From UBA5359 sp002410925 [NCBI: bacterium UBP13_UBA5359] (GTDB lineage: Bacteria > UBP13 > UBA5359), in contig DHPR01000025.1 of the NCBI GenBank assembly GCA_002410925.1, forward strand, positions 1 to 8,701: a DNA stretch of 8,701 bases. Direction: 5' to 3'. A model generated the notes under the pieces. It saw only the letters and a list, made by a program, of their open reading frames with translations, made no database searches and had not been told where the DNA came from. Position numbers and translations under genes: made by a program. Below, piece by piece: positions 1-5,999 of this stretch; position 1 is the first letter of the stretch; the number at the start of each line of letters is the position of its first letter.

Positions 1-50
1 CCTAGGGGAACTAAATGGTTTAACGGTGGTTCTGTTTATTGAAGCATAAT

Positions 51-80
51 TTGAAGCCTGGATATGGAAAAAGTTATATT
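51..80 (+). promoter_or_regulatory. candidate sigma70-type promoter upstream of the gene cluster
   Basis: TTGAAG at 51-56 resembles a -35 box (TTGACA) and TATATT at 75-80 resembles a -10 box (TATAAT, 5 of 6), separated by 18 bases. It lies about 40 bases upstream of the first start codon, in an AT-rich stretch with no recognisable coding region. This is a pattern match only. The window begins just upstream, so the true operon promoter could lie outside it. Confidence 0.35.
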
Positions 81-106
81 TCATTCGATATGAAGTTGCA
101 ACCCAT

Positions 107-111
107 AGGAG
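107..111 (+). promoter_or_regulatory. ribosome binding site that favours the ATG at 121
   Basis: AGGAG at 107-111 is followed by two in-frame ATG codons, at 115 and 121. Spacing to the first is only 3 bases, and to the second it is 9 bases, which is the usual optimum. The second also gives a protein beginning Met-Glu-Ile-Gly-Val, typical of the first beta strand of this TIM-barrel family. Confidence 0.6.
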
Positions 112-120
112 AACATGAAA

Positions 121-930
121 ATGGAGATAGGAGTAATTAATAATCTATGCAATAAGGGGCATTGCTTTGATCACGTAAGCAAGTTTGGCCTCAACGTTTG
201 TCAGTTGGCAAGCTGGGATATGACGTTGGCCCGCCTGGATGTGGCCGATACTGCCAGGGAATCTGCAAGCAGTGCAGACGTACGTATTTGCGCCGTCTGG
301 GCCGGAGTGCCTGGACCTGGAAAATGGAACTTTACCGAAGGCCCGGTAACCCTCGGCCTGGTACCTGAGGAATACCGCAGGAAGAGAGTGGATTCACTAA
401 AGAAATGGGCGGATTTTGCTCAACGGGTGGGAGCCCCGGCTATTATCACTCATTGCGGCTTCATACCAGAGAATATGACCGATTTTGCCTATAATGGAGT
501 TGTAGATGCCATCAAAGAAGTGGCCGAATACTGCGGAGAGCGAAGCCTGGAGTTCTGGTTCGAGACCGGACAGGAGACCCCGGTAGTGTTGTTGCGGACT
601 ATCGAGAGGGTTGGCACGGGAAATCTTGGTATAAACCTGGATCCTGCTAATCTGTTGATGTACGGCAAGGGTAACCCAATAGATTCTCTGTCTGTCTTCG
701 GTAAATACGTCAGGAATATCCATGCCAAGGACGGCCTTTGTCCCACCGATGGCGAGAATTTGGGCAAGGAGGTCCCGGTAGGTGAGGGCATGGTGTGCTA
801 TCCCGAGTTCATGGCTGGGCTCAAGGAGATAGGCTTTGACGGCGAACTGATCATAGAGCGTGAGATCAAAGGAGCGGAACAGATAAGAGATATTCAAGAA
901 ACAATCGAGTGTCTCAACGGTTGGCTGTAA
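121..930 (+). CDS. sugar phosphate isomerase/epimerase-like protein (xylose-isomerase-like TIM barrel)
   Basis: The product is 269 residues, the normal size for the AP-endonuclease-2/xylose-isomerase-like TIM-barrel family, and has no signal peptide, so it should be cytoplasmic. Numbered from the ATG at 121, the residues expected to hold a divalent metal are all present: Glu148 (in Phe-Glu-Thr-Gly-Gln-Glu), Asp174 (in Asn-Leu-Asp-Pro-Ala-Asn), His201 (in Asn-Ile-His-Ala-Lys-Asp) and Glu246 (in Leu-Ile-Ile-Glu-Arg-Glu). His111 in Ile-Thr-His-Cys-Gly is also typical. The order and spacing match D-tagatose-3-epimerase-like enzymes. Members of this family epimerise or isomerise ketoses, dehydrate inosose, or act on 3-keto-sugars, and the sequence does not show which. 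The next gene starts 26 bases downstream, implying co-transcription with an exported glycoside-hydrolase-like protein and suggesting a role in processing the sugar that system releases. The family call is firm; the substrate is unknown. An alternative start is ATG 115. Confidence 0.9.
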   Translation: MEIGVINNLCNKGHCFDHVSKFGLNVCQLASWDMTLARLDVADTARESASSADVRICAVWAGVPGPGKWNFTEGPVTLGLVPEEYRRKRVDSLKKWADFAQRVGAPAIITHCGFIPENMTDFAYNGVVDAIKEVAEYCGERSLEFWFETGQETPVVLLRTIERVGTGNLGINLDPANLLMYGKGNPIDSLSVFGKYVRNIHAKDGLCPTDGENLGKEVPVGEGMVCYPEFMAGLKEIGFDGELIIEREIKGAEQIRDIQETIECLNGWL

Positions 931-940
931 AAATAAAAAC

Positions 941-947
941 GGGGGAG
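941..947 (+). promoter_or_regulatory. ribosome binding site for the ThuA/GH-like gene
   Basis: GGGGGAG lies 9 bases before the ATG at 957. It decides the start: the longer in-frame GTG at 909 overlaps the previous gene and would put 16 extra residues ahead of an otherwise classical signal peptide. Confidence 0.6.
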
Positions 948-956
948 TGCTTTAGT

Positions 957-3881
957 ATGCGAAAAACAGTTATAGTGGGATTATTAATTGGATACTGGGT
1001 AATTGCTTATAGCGGCTATGCTCTTGCCCAGATAAAGATAGGCGTTTACGAACAAAGCACCGGTGCCAAGGGCATATATGAAGCCCTGAAGCAGGAAAAA
1101 GGGTTTGAAACCACCGTTATCAAGGATATACCCTCATCCGTTGAGGAGCTTCTTAAATACGATGTCTTTGTAATAGGCAGCTTGAAGGCAGTGGAGCAGG
1201 GACCGGTAAACCGGTTGAGAGCCTATGTGAACTGCGGTGGCGGTATTTTGCTGAATCACGATGCCTGCGGTTATCGCGGTTGGAAGGAGCCGCTCTTCCC
1301 CGAGGTGTGCCGTGGCCTGCGAGCTACTAATATGATGGCAATGGCGCCGCTGCCGGAGACCAAACATGCTATCCTGCAAGGTATGCCGAATGAATACAAA
1401 CATGCCTACTATGACCATATAGTGCTAGGCAAGGGGCCTAAAGGCACCGTTATAGTCGAAGACAAAGATGGAACTCCGGCGGTTATAGTCGGTGAAATAG
1501 GGTATGGAAGGGTGGTAGCCAATGGAGCTATAACAGGCTATTGGTCTAAGCTTGACACTCAGGAACAAGGAGAAGGCGCTCCACAGGGAGGAGAACTGAA
1601 GCTGTTGGTGAACGCCGTCTCATGGCTGGGAGAGAGAGGCATAACTCGTATAGATAAGGCGGAGTTGAGCAAGAGAAGCGATGAATATAAGGTTGCTGCG
1701 ACCGCATCTTTATCGGAGAATACATCGGACAGCGGCTGGTTCTCGGATGATATGCTGAGGAGCAGCCTTATGGTGAATCAACCCGTCAGCGAACTCAAAG
1801 GCAAGTTTTTTATGTTCGTTGATTTTCTTACAGTGCAAGGGATGGACAGCAATAAGTTGCGTATATATCTTCGTCAATTAAAGTGGCTGGGTGTAACGGA
1901 CGTCATATATGCCGATCTAGCCTGCGGTAACATTATTCACCATAAATCGGATATTCCCGGGAAGTTTCCGGGTATGGTGTCGGTGAATCCCGGCACAGAA
2001 GATCTGCTACTGAATTTGGTCAATGCATCCGCCGAAGCAGGCATTGATGTCTGGACATTAGTGCATCCCGGTAAAGCGCCTGAGAATATGGCCGCTCGGG
2101 ATAAAGACGGCAATAAATACGTCTACGGTTCATACGGTTCCATCTCGGACGTACTCTCTCCCGTTTTTCGCGGTATGTATCACAGCCTGATAGATGAATA
2201 TCTGGCCAAGTATAATAAGCATGGTAACTTCAAGGGAATTTATTACGACGAAGCATTCTTCAATTATGCAGATTTCCACGGAGACGACCTGGCGCTGTTC
2301 GACAAGTTCTGCCGCAGCAACTTCGGCGAGGCTCTGCCTGGGGATATGAGTGACAAGCTGGCTAAAAAGGCTGCCTGGGTAGACCCGGTGGATAAATGGT
2401 GGCGCCGGTATATCCTTTTCAAGAACTCCATTAATACAGGTTTCGCTAAGGAACTGATCGATTACTGTCATAGCAGGGGATTGCAGAACATAGTCGAACT
2501 CAGACCGACAGCAGCACTCGGAGGCTGGTCATTCGGTATGGATAACGATGCCATGACCAGATTGGGGGGGGACTACTACTATGTCGCCTCAGCGGATTAC
2601 TGCGAGCCCTGCTATATTTATCCTAATGCCCTGGTAGGAGGACATGTATGCGATACCTGGGGATATTATAACACTGTGTCTCTCAGAGGGCACAAGGCAA
2701 GTACGCATTTTGTGGACAACCAGCTTTGGCGCTCTATCGTCTACGGCAATAACCCCAAAGGATTGTCCCCGGTGCAATATCTGATTCGCAATACCAGAGA
2801 ATGGGCAGATGCCGCCAACCTGGCCAAAGTATCTATTCTGCATAACCAGAATACCTTGCTGATGCTGGGCAAAGAGGTGCAGCAGGAGACAGCCAAAGAG
2901 TTGAAGTTGCTGGATAGACTCTCATATGCCATGGATACGGATGCCATGTTGATAGGAGCCAGGGAGTATTACGGCAACTATCCGGTCCTGATAGCCCCAG
3001 CCTATGCCTTAAAAGGGATCTCTGCGGAGACCTATGCCGCCATAGAGAGCTATGTCAAAGCAGGCGGAACGCTGGTTATGCTGGGAAGGTGCACCGTATC
3101 TCTGCCCGATCTCACCAAAGAGCAGGACAAGACAGCTCAGTTGGCCGGCATCAGGTATACGGACAAGAGCATTCAGGCAGCAGCCTTTACCTATAACGGC
3201 CAAGAGATAAAGCTGGGCAGTAAATCAGCCCTTCGCCAGGTAGAAGTTGCCTCTCCCGGGACAAAGACGCTGGTCGTGTTTTCAGGTACCACAGCACCTG
3301 CCATAACCGTTAGGGATTACGGCCAAGGCAGAGTTGTCAGCCTGCAATTCGATCCGGCAGCGGAAATGGGACAGGATAACAAAGAAGCAGAGCAGGCCTT
3401 TGTTTCACTGGTCAACGCGTATGCAGAGCCGCCGATCAGCTCACAGGGAGACCTGCAGGTAATGACGACCTTAAAGAAAGGGAACTGGGTAGCCGTTACA
3501 TTGTATGGCAGTTCATTCCCGTGCAAAGGCAGTGTCAGCGTGGATATGAAGAAACTGGGAGTGGACAAGAAAGGCTACCGGGTGATGATGCTCAGCAAAG
3601 GCATGGAGTTGTCTAAACCAGGAGATTTCTGGGGCAAGAAGGGTTCATGGACGGCAGAAGATATCAAGGCCGGTATACCGGTGACCATAGTTACGGATAA
3701 CGATGAAAAGCAGGCTTTACCGGAGAAGTTTGATCTGTCTGCCTATTCTGAAAAAGACGCCTATTATGTAGATGAAAATACAAGAAAAGGTTGGAAACAA
3801 TACTATTTTAAAAGGTGTTACGAACATGAGATACTGGTGATAGCCCCGGATGACGAACTTACGGTAGACGGAAAGCAATAG
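957..3881 (+). CDS. exported multidomain protein: ThuA/GATase1-like domain, divergent glycoside-hydrolase-like TIM barrel, beta-galactosidase-trimerisation-like domain
   Basis: This gene encodes 974 residues. Residues 1-24 form a Sec signal peptide (Met-Arg-Lys, a hydrophobic core, then Ala-Leu-Ala before Gln25). Residues about 26-225 resemble ThuA or glutamine-amidotransferase-like domains: Tyr-Asp-Val-Phe-Val-Ile at 68-73, Gly-Gly-Gly-Ile-Leu-Leu-Asn-His-Asp at 94-102, and Lys-His-Ala-Ile-Leu-Gln-Gly-Met-Pro at 136-144. Its nucleophile cannot be assigned. Residues about 280-560 look like a clan-A-type barrel, with Gly-Ile-Tyr-Tyr-Asp-Glu at 427-432 making Glu432 a candidate catalytic acid and Asp-Lys-Trp-Trp-Arg-Arg at 479-484. 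Residues about 625-715 (Pro-Val-Leu-Ile-Ala-Pro-Ala-Tyr, then Tyr-Val-Lys-Ala-Gly-Gly-Thr-Leu-Val) match the trimerisation domain of GH42-like enzymes. The last 140 residues are probably a beta sandwich. The barrel is paralogous to that of the gene at 5355. A polysaccharide or glycoside hydrolase role is inferred; the substrate is unknown. The terminal TAG is followed four codons later by an in-frame TGA at 3891. Confidence 0.75.
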   Translation: MRKTVIVGLLIGYWVIAYSGYALAQIKIGVYEQSTGAKGIYEALKQEKGFETTVIKDIPSSVEELLKYDVFVIGSLKAVEQGPVNRLRAYVNCGGGILLNHDACGYRGWKEPLFPEVCRGLRATNMMAMAPLPETKHAILQGMPNEYKHAYYDHIVLGKGPKGTVIVEDKDGTPAVIVGEIGYGRVVANGAITGYWSKLDTQEQGEGAPQGGELKLLVNAVSWLGERGITRIDKAELSKRSDEYKVAATASLSENTSDSGWFSDDMLRSSLMVNQPVSELKGKFFMFVDFLTVQGMDSNKLRIYLRQLKWLGVTDVIYADLACGNIIHHKSDIPGKFPGMVSVNPGTEDLLLNLVNASAEAGIDVWTLVHPGKAPENMAARDKDGNKYVYGSYGSISDVLSPVFRGMYHSLIDEYLAKYNKHGNFKGIYYDEAFFNYADFHGDDLALFDKFCRSNFGEALPGDMSDKLAKKAAWVDPVDKWWRRYILFKNSINTGFAKELIDYCHSRGLQNIVELRPTAALGGWSFGMDNDAMTRLGGDYYYVASADYCEPCYIYPNALVGGHVCDTWGYYNTVSLRGHKASTHFVDNQLWRSIVYGNNPKGLSPVQYLIRNTREWADAANLAKVSILHNQNTLLMLGKEVQQETAKELKLLDRLSYAMDTDAMLIGAREYYGNYPVLIAPAYALKGISAETYAAIESYVKAGGTLVMLGRCTVSLPDLTKEQDKTAQLAGIRYTDKSIQAAAFTYNGQEIKLGSKSALRQVEVASPGTKTLVVFSGTTAPAITVRDYGQGRVVSLQFDPAAEMGQDNKEAEQAFVSLVNAYAEPPISSQGDLQVMTTLKKGNWVAVTLYGSSFPCKGSVSVDMKKLGVDKKGYRVMMLSKGMELSKPGDFWGKKGSWTAEDIKAGIPVTIVTDNDEKQALPEKFDLSAYSEKDAYYVDENTRKGWKQYYFKRCYEHEILVIAPDDELTVDGKQ
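2564..2571 (+). repeat. eight-G homopolymer inside the ThuA/GH-like gene
   Basis: A run of eight G residues encodes part of Arg-Leu-Gly-Gly-Asp-Tyr in the barrel. The frame is sensible on both sides, so the length shown here is in register. Such runs are prone to polymerase slippage and to sequencing error. Confidence 0.7.
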
Positions 3882-3918
3882 CAGAAAGTGTGATCATTCT
3901 CAAAGAGAGGGGAGGGGT

Positions 3919-3952
3919 GGCATCTCTTGAGAGATTATCGGCGAGAGATGCC
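3919..3952 (+). promoter_or_regulatory. perfect 9-bp inverted repeat in the leader of the propeller gene
   Basis: GGCATCTCT at 3919-3927 is the exact reverse complement of AGAGATGCC at 3944-3952, with a 16-base loop. A smaller alternative hairpin, ATCTC-TTGA-GAGAT, occupies 3922-3935 and uses the same 5' arm, so the two are mutually exclusive. The weak Shine-Dalgarno-like GAGAG at 3943-3947 lies almost wholly in the 3' arm of the large stem, 11 bases before the ATG at 3959. Folding would hide it. There is no U-run afterwards, so this is not a typical intrinsic terminator. Translational control of the third gene is an inference. Confidence 0.5.
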
Positions 3953-3958
3953 GGATGT

Positions 3959-5314
3959 ATGCGCTGTCTGATAATAGCGACAGTATTGTTGAGCATAGTG
4001 AACACAGGAGCACCCGCCTGGAGCGATTGGCCGGTGGAAGTTTGGGCGGGAGTCAGGGCCAACCCTTTGATAGCTGATATAAATGGAGACGGCAAGAACG
4101 AAGTAGTTATTGCCACCATGGAAAAGCAGGGCGAGGCACGTATCTATGTCCTTGATAAATCGGGCAGCCCGCTATCGGGATGGCCTAAGTCCATCCGTGA
4201 TGAAGGCAGGAATGCCATGGTTAATAATGATGGACCGGTAGCCGCCGATCTCAATAACGACGGCAAACAGGAGATCTGCTTTGCTACAGGTTGGACAGGA
4301 CCGGGGAAACTGCATCTGCTCGACAGCAGCGGCAATTACCTGCCCGGCTGGCCCGTTTCCGCACCGGATAAAGGTATTTTCCAGGCACCGGTAATAGCCG
4401 ATATAGACGGGGATGGTAAGCAGGAGATCATGGCCGGTGGAACCAACCCTAATGCCTTCTACGCCTATGAATGCGACGGCACGGCTGTGGAAGGCTGGCC
4501 CAGGACGGTATTGGGTGCAGGGATAAGTGCCGTTGCCGGAGATATAGACGGAGACGGCAAGAATGAAGTCATAGCCTGGACATCAGGAGGACGTCTTTAC
4601 GTTTGGCAGTCAGGAGGCAAGGCACTCTGGCCGGTCAAGGTTTTTAGCGGCGAGAGCATAGTTAACTGCATTCTGGCAGACGTTAACGGAGATAAAAAGC
4701 CGGAGATTGTTACCGGCACAGATAAAGGGCGGATATATATCTGGGATGCACTAACCTTGAGTCCGTTACCCGGCTGGGAGAAACCGCAGGAAGTGGGAGA
4801 AGGAGCCGTCAGAATCTCTCTGGCCGATATGGACCGTGACGGTAAGCCGGAGATCGTGGCAGGCTTTACCGCCATGAAAGAGGGCAAGTATGCCGGTAGC
4901 GGAGCCGTCCATGTTATCAAGATTACAGGCGCAGCGTTGCCCGGCTGGCCGAAAGAACTGCAAACGACATGGCCGGATGCTTCTATAGTCATAGCGGATG
5001 TGGACGGCGATAACAAACCGGAACTGTTGTGCAGTACCAGAGATGGTAGTATTCATCTGTGGAACAGTAACGGAGAATATCTGGAAGGATATCCGCAGGC
5101 CTTATATGGCAAAAATGGATTGCTTACCGCCCCCGTGCTGGGAGATGCAGACGGAGACGGAATGGTGGATGCCGTAGTGGCATATTGTGCCGGCTACAAC
5201 AACAAGGTCTTTCTGATAAAGTTTACAGGTGCTTATGAGGCAAAGGCAATTCTATGGCCGAGAGATACTTATAACAATACTAATAATAGATATATTGTCA
5301 TCACAAAAAAATGA
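3959..5314 (+). CDS. exported FG-GAP/VCBS-repeat beta-propeller protein
   Basis: The start chosen is ATG 3959, giving 451 residues with a signal peptide at 1-20 (Met-Arg, a hydrophobic core, Ala-Pro-Ala before Trp21). The in-frame GTG at 3890 would add 23 charged residues ahead of that signal and has no good ribosome site. Eight DxDxDG-type calcium-loop motifs, mostly ending in Lys-x-Glu, begin at residues 40, 97, 148, 195, 241, 290, 347 and 396, spaced 46-57 residues apart. They are interleaved with Leu-x-Gly-Trp-Pro and Ile-Tyr-Val-Leu-Asp or Ile-Tyr-Ile-Trp-Asp strands, as in integrin-like propellers. The spacing suggests seven or eight blades. No enzymatic residues or cell-wall anchor were seen. 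Such proteins usually work in adhesion, ligand binding or as scaffolds. It sits 77 bases after one exported GH-like gene and 40 bases before another, so a surface or extracellular role in the same glycan system is likely. The fold call is strong; the ligand is unknown. Confidence 0.88.
   Translation: MRCLIIATVLLSIVNTGAPAWSDWPVEVWAGVRANPLIADINGDGKNEVVIATMEKQGEARIYVLDKSGSPLSGWPKSIRDEGRNAMVNNDGPVAADLNNDGKQEICFATGWTGPGKLHLLDSSGNYLPGWPVSAPDKGIFQAPVIADIDGDGKQEIMAGGTNPNAFYAYECDGTAVEGWPRTVLGAGISAVAGDIDGDGKNEVIAWTSGGRLYVWQSGGKALWPVKVFSGESIVNCILADVNGDKKPEIVTGTDKGRIYIWDALTLSPLPGWEKPQEVGEGAVRISLADMDRDGKPEIVAGFTAMKEGKYAGSGAVHVIKITGAALPGWPKELQTTWPDASIVIADVDGDNKPELLCSTRDGSIHLWNSNGEYLEGYPQALYGKNGLLTAPVLGDADGDGMVDAVVAYCAGYNNKVFLIKFTGAYEAKAILWPRDTYNNTNNRYIVITKK
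4076..5170 (+). repeat. eight FG-GAP/VCBS calcium-loop repeats
   Basis: Degenerate protein-level repeats of about 50 residues, each marked by an Asp-rich loop of the form Asp-x-(Asn/Asp)-x-Asp-(Gly/Lys/Asn)-x-x-(Glu/Asp). The fifth and seventh loops carry Lys or Asn in place of the Gly, and the eighth ends in Asp. The DNA copies are diverged, so these are old structural repeats rather than recent duplications. Confidence 0.85.
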
Positions 5315-5338
5315 TACGTGATATGTCTTTTAAATAAA

Positions 5339-5345
5339 AAGGAGG
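5339..5345 (+). promoter_or_regulatory. strong ribosome binding site for the LamG gene
   Basis: AAGGAGG, a near-perfect anti-16S match, lies 9 bases before the ATG at 5355. It is the strongest Shine-Dalgarno site in the window and argues that this gene was expressed at a substantial level, at least until the internal stop codon arose. Confidence 0.8.
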
Positions 5346-5354
5346 TATTGAATC

Positions 5355-5999
5355 ATGTATAGGATAATATGTAAGTCAGCATTGTGCTTAATAGCATACA
5401 TTTTGTTATGCAACGGCTGGTGCTATTCGGGAGAGAAGGCTGTCTGGCTTACTGTTGCCAGCCCTTGGGGCTTTTGGCAGGAAAGTGTCAATGATCCAAT
5501 GCCCGCAGCAATGCTGGTCGACGATATAGCTGCCACCGGTACTACGAAGATATACTTTTTTGAGCAAATAGGGCGCGGCGGACCGTTTCTTCATCCCACC
5601 CAGGTGCAGTATGCCGTTACTGATTCTCATATGGGTAGCCGTGATTTCCTGCAGGAGCTTCTGGTGGAGGCGGCAGCACATAACATAAAAGTACAGTTAG
5701 TATGGACACCGCCCAATACCTATTGGCCGGGTACCACTATATACGGCTTGAACGATCAGCGTTTGATAGATTTATATAATGCTGAAGTCGATGAGATAGC
5801 CACCAACTATGCTTCGTATATCGGGTCAAGCAATGGCAATATCCTGGAAGGCATTATGTTCCACGAGGTGGATGCTGCAGAGGCAGCTGATCAGCATACC
5901 GATGATGTAACCGAGTTTTCTACTTATTGTTATACAACTTTCGGCGAATCTTATACCACTGGAACCATGCCAACGGCGAATGCCGGCGATAAGTGGTAG
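5355..5999 (+). CDS. N-terminal part of an exported GH-like/LamG protein, ended by in-frame TAG
   Basis: This stretch encodes 214 residues up to TAG. Residues 1 to about 25 form a signal peptide with a hydrophobic core; the cleavage point is uncertain and no clear lipobox is present. Residues about 28-214 are the first half of a TIM barrel: Lys-Ala-Val-Trp-Leu-Thr-Val as strand 1, Val-Gln-Leu-Val-Trp-Thr near 113-118, and Glu-Gly-Ile-Met-Phe-His-Glu at 165-171. Glu171 aligns with candidate catalytic Glu432 of the protein encoded at 957-3881. The shared block continues through Thr-Phe-Gly-Glu and Gly-Asp-Lys-Trp. A 214-residue product would be half a barrel and should not fold alone. Translation resumes in the same frame directly after the stop, with the expected next residues Arg-Arg-Tyr. 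This is therefore best read as the front part of one gene running to the window end, and either a pseudogene, a sequence error or a recoded gene. Confidence 0.75.
   Translation: MYRIICKSALCLIAYILLCNGWCYSGEKAVWLTVASPWGFWQESVNDPMPAAMLVDDIAATGTTKIYFFEQIGRGGPFLHPTQVQYAVTDSHMGSRDFLQELLVEAAAHNIKVQLVWTPPNTYWPGTTIYGLNDQRLIDLYNAEVDEIATNYASYIGSSNGNILEGIMFHEVDAAEAADQHTDDVTEFSTYCYTTFGESYTTGTMPTANAGDKW
5997..5999 (+). other. in-frame amber codon at a conserved tryptophan position
   Basis: The codons are GAT AAG TGG TAG AGG CGG TAT, giving Asp-Lys-Trp-stop-Arg-Arg-Tyr. The paralogous barrel at 2391-2411 reads Asp-Lys-Trp-Trp-Arg-Arg-Tyr. One G-to-A change in TGG explains the stop. No second disruption was found in the following 900 codons. 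Confidence 0.9.

Noticed and set aside
397-897. Minus-strand open frame of 166 codons
   Set aside because: It lies wholly inside the epimerase-like gene, shows no recognisable domain, and looks like a shadow of the plus-strand coding sequence.
909-956. GTG start at 909 for the ThuA/GH-like gene
   Set aside because: It overlaps the end of the previous gene, and the ATG at 957 has a good ribosome site and directly begins a signal peptide.
3890-3958. GTG start at 3890 for the propeller gene
   Set aside because: It adds a charged 23-residue extension ahead of a clear signal peptide and lacks a properly spaced ribosome site.
4597-5016. Minus-strand open frame of 139 codons inside the propeller gene
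   Set aside because: The plus-strand frame has clear periodic calcium-loop motifs there. The antisense product is Ser/Pro-rich without family features.
5315-5354. Terminator between the propeller gene and the LamG gene
   Set aside because: The 40-base gap has an AT-rich stretch but no stem followed by a U-run. Continued transcription is more likely.
5355-5425. Lipoprotein signal at the start of the LamG gene
   Set aside because: Cys residues occur near the end of the hydrophobic core, but none follows a Leu-(Ala/Ser)-(Gly/Ala) lipobox.
5997-5999. General reassignment of TAG to Trp
   Set aside because: Only one in-frame TAG occurs and all other Trp positions use TGG. TAG also ends the gene at 957-3881. 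A point mutation or local recoding is simpler.
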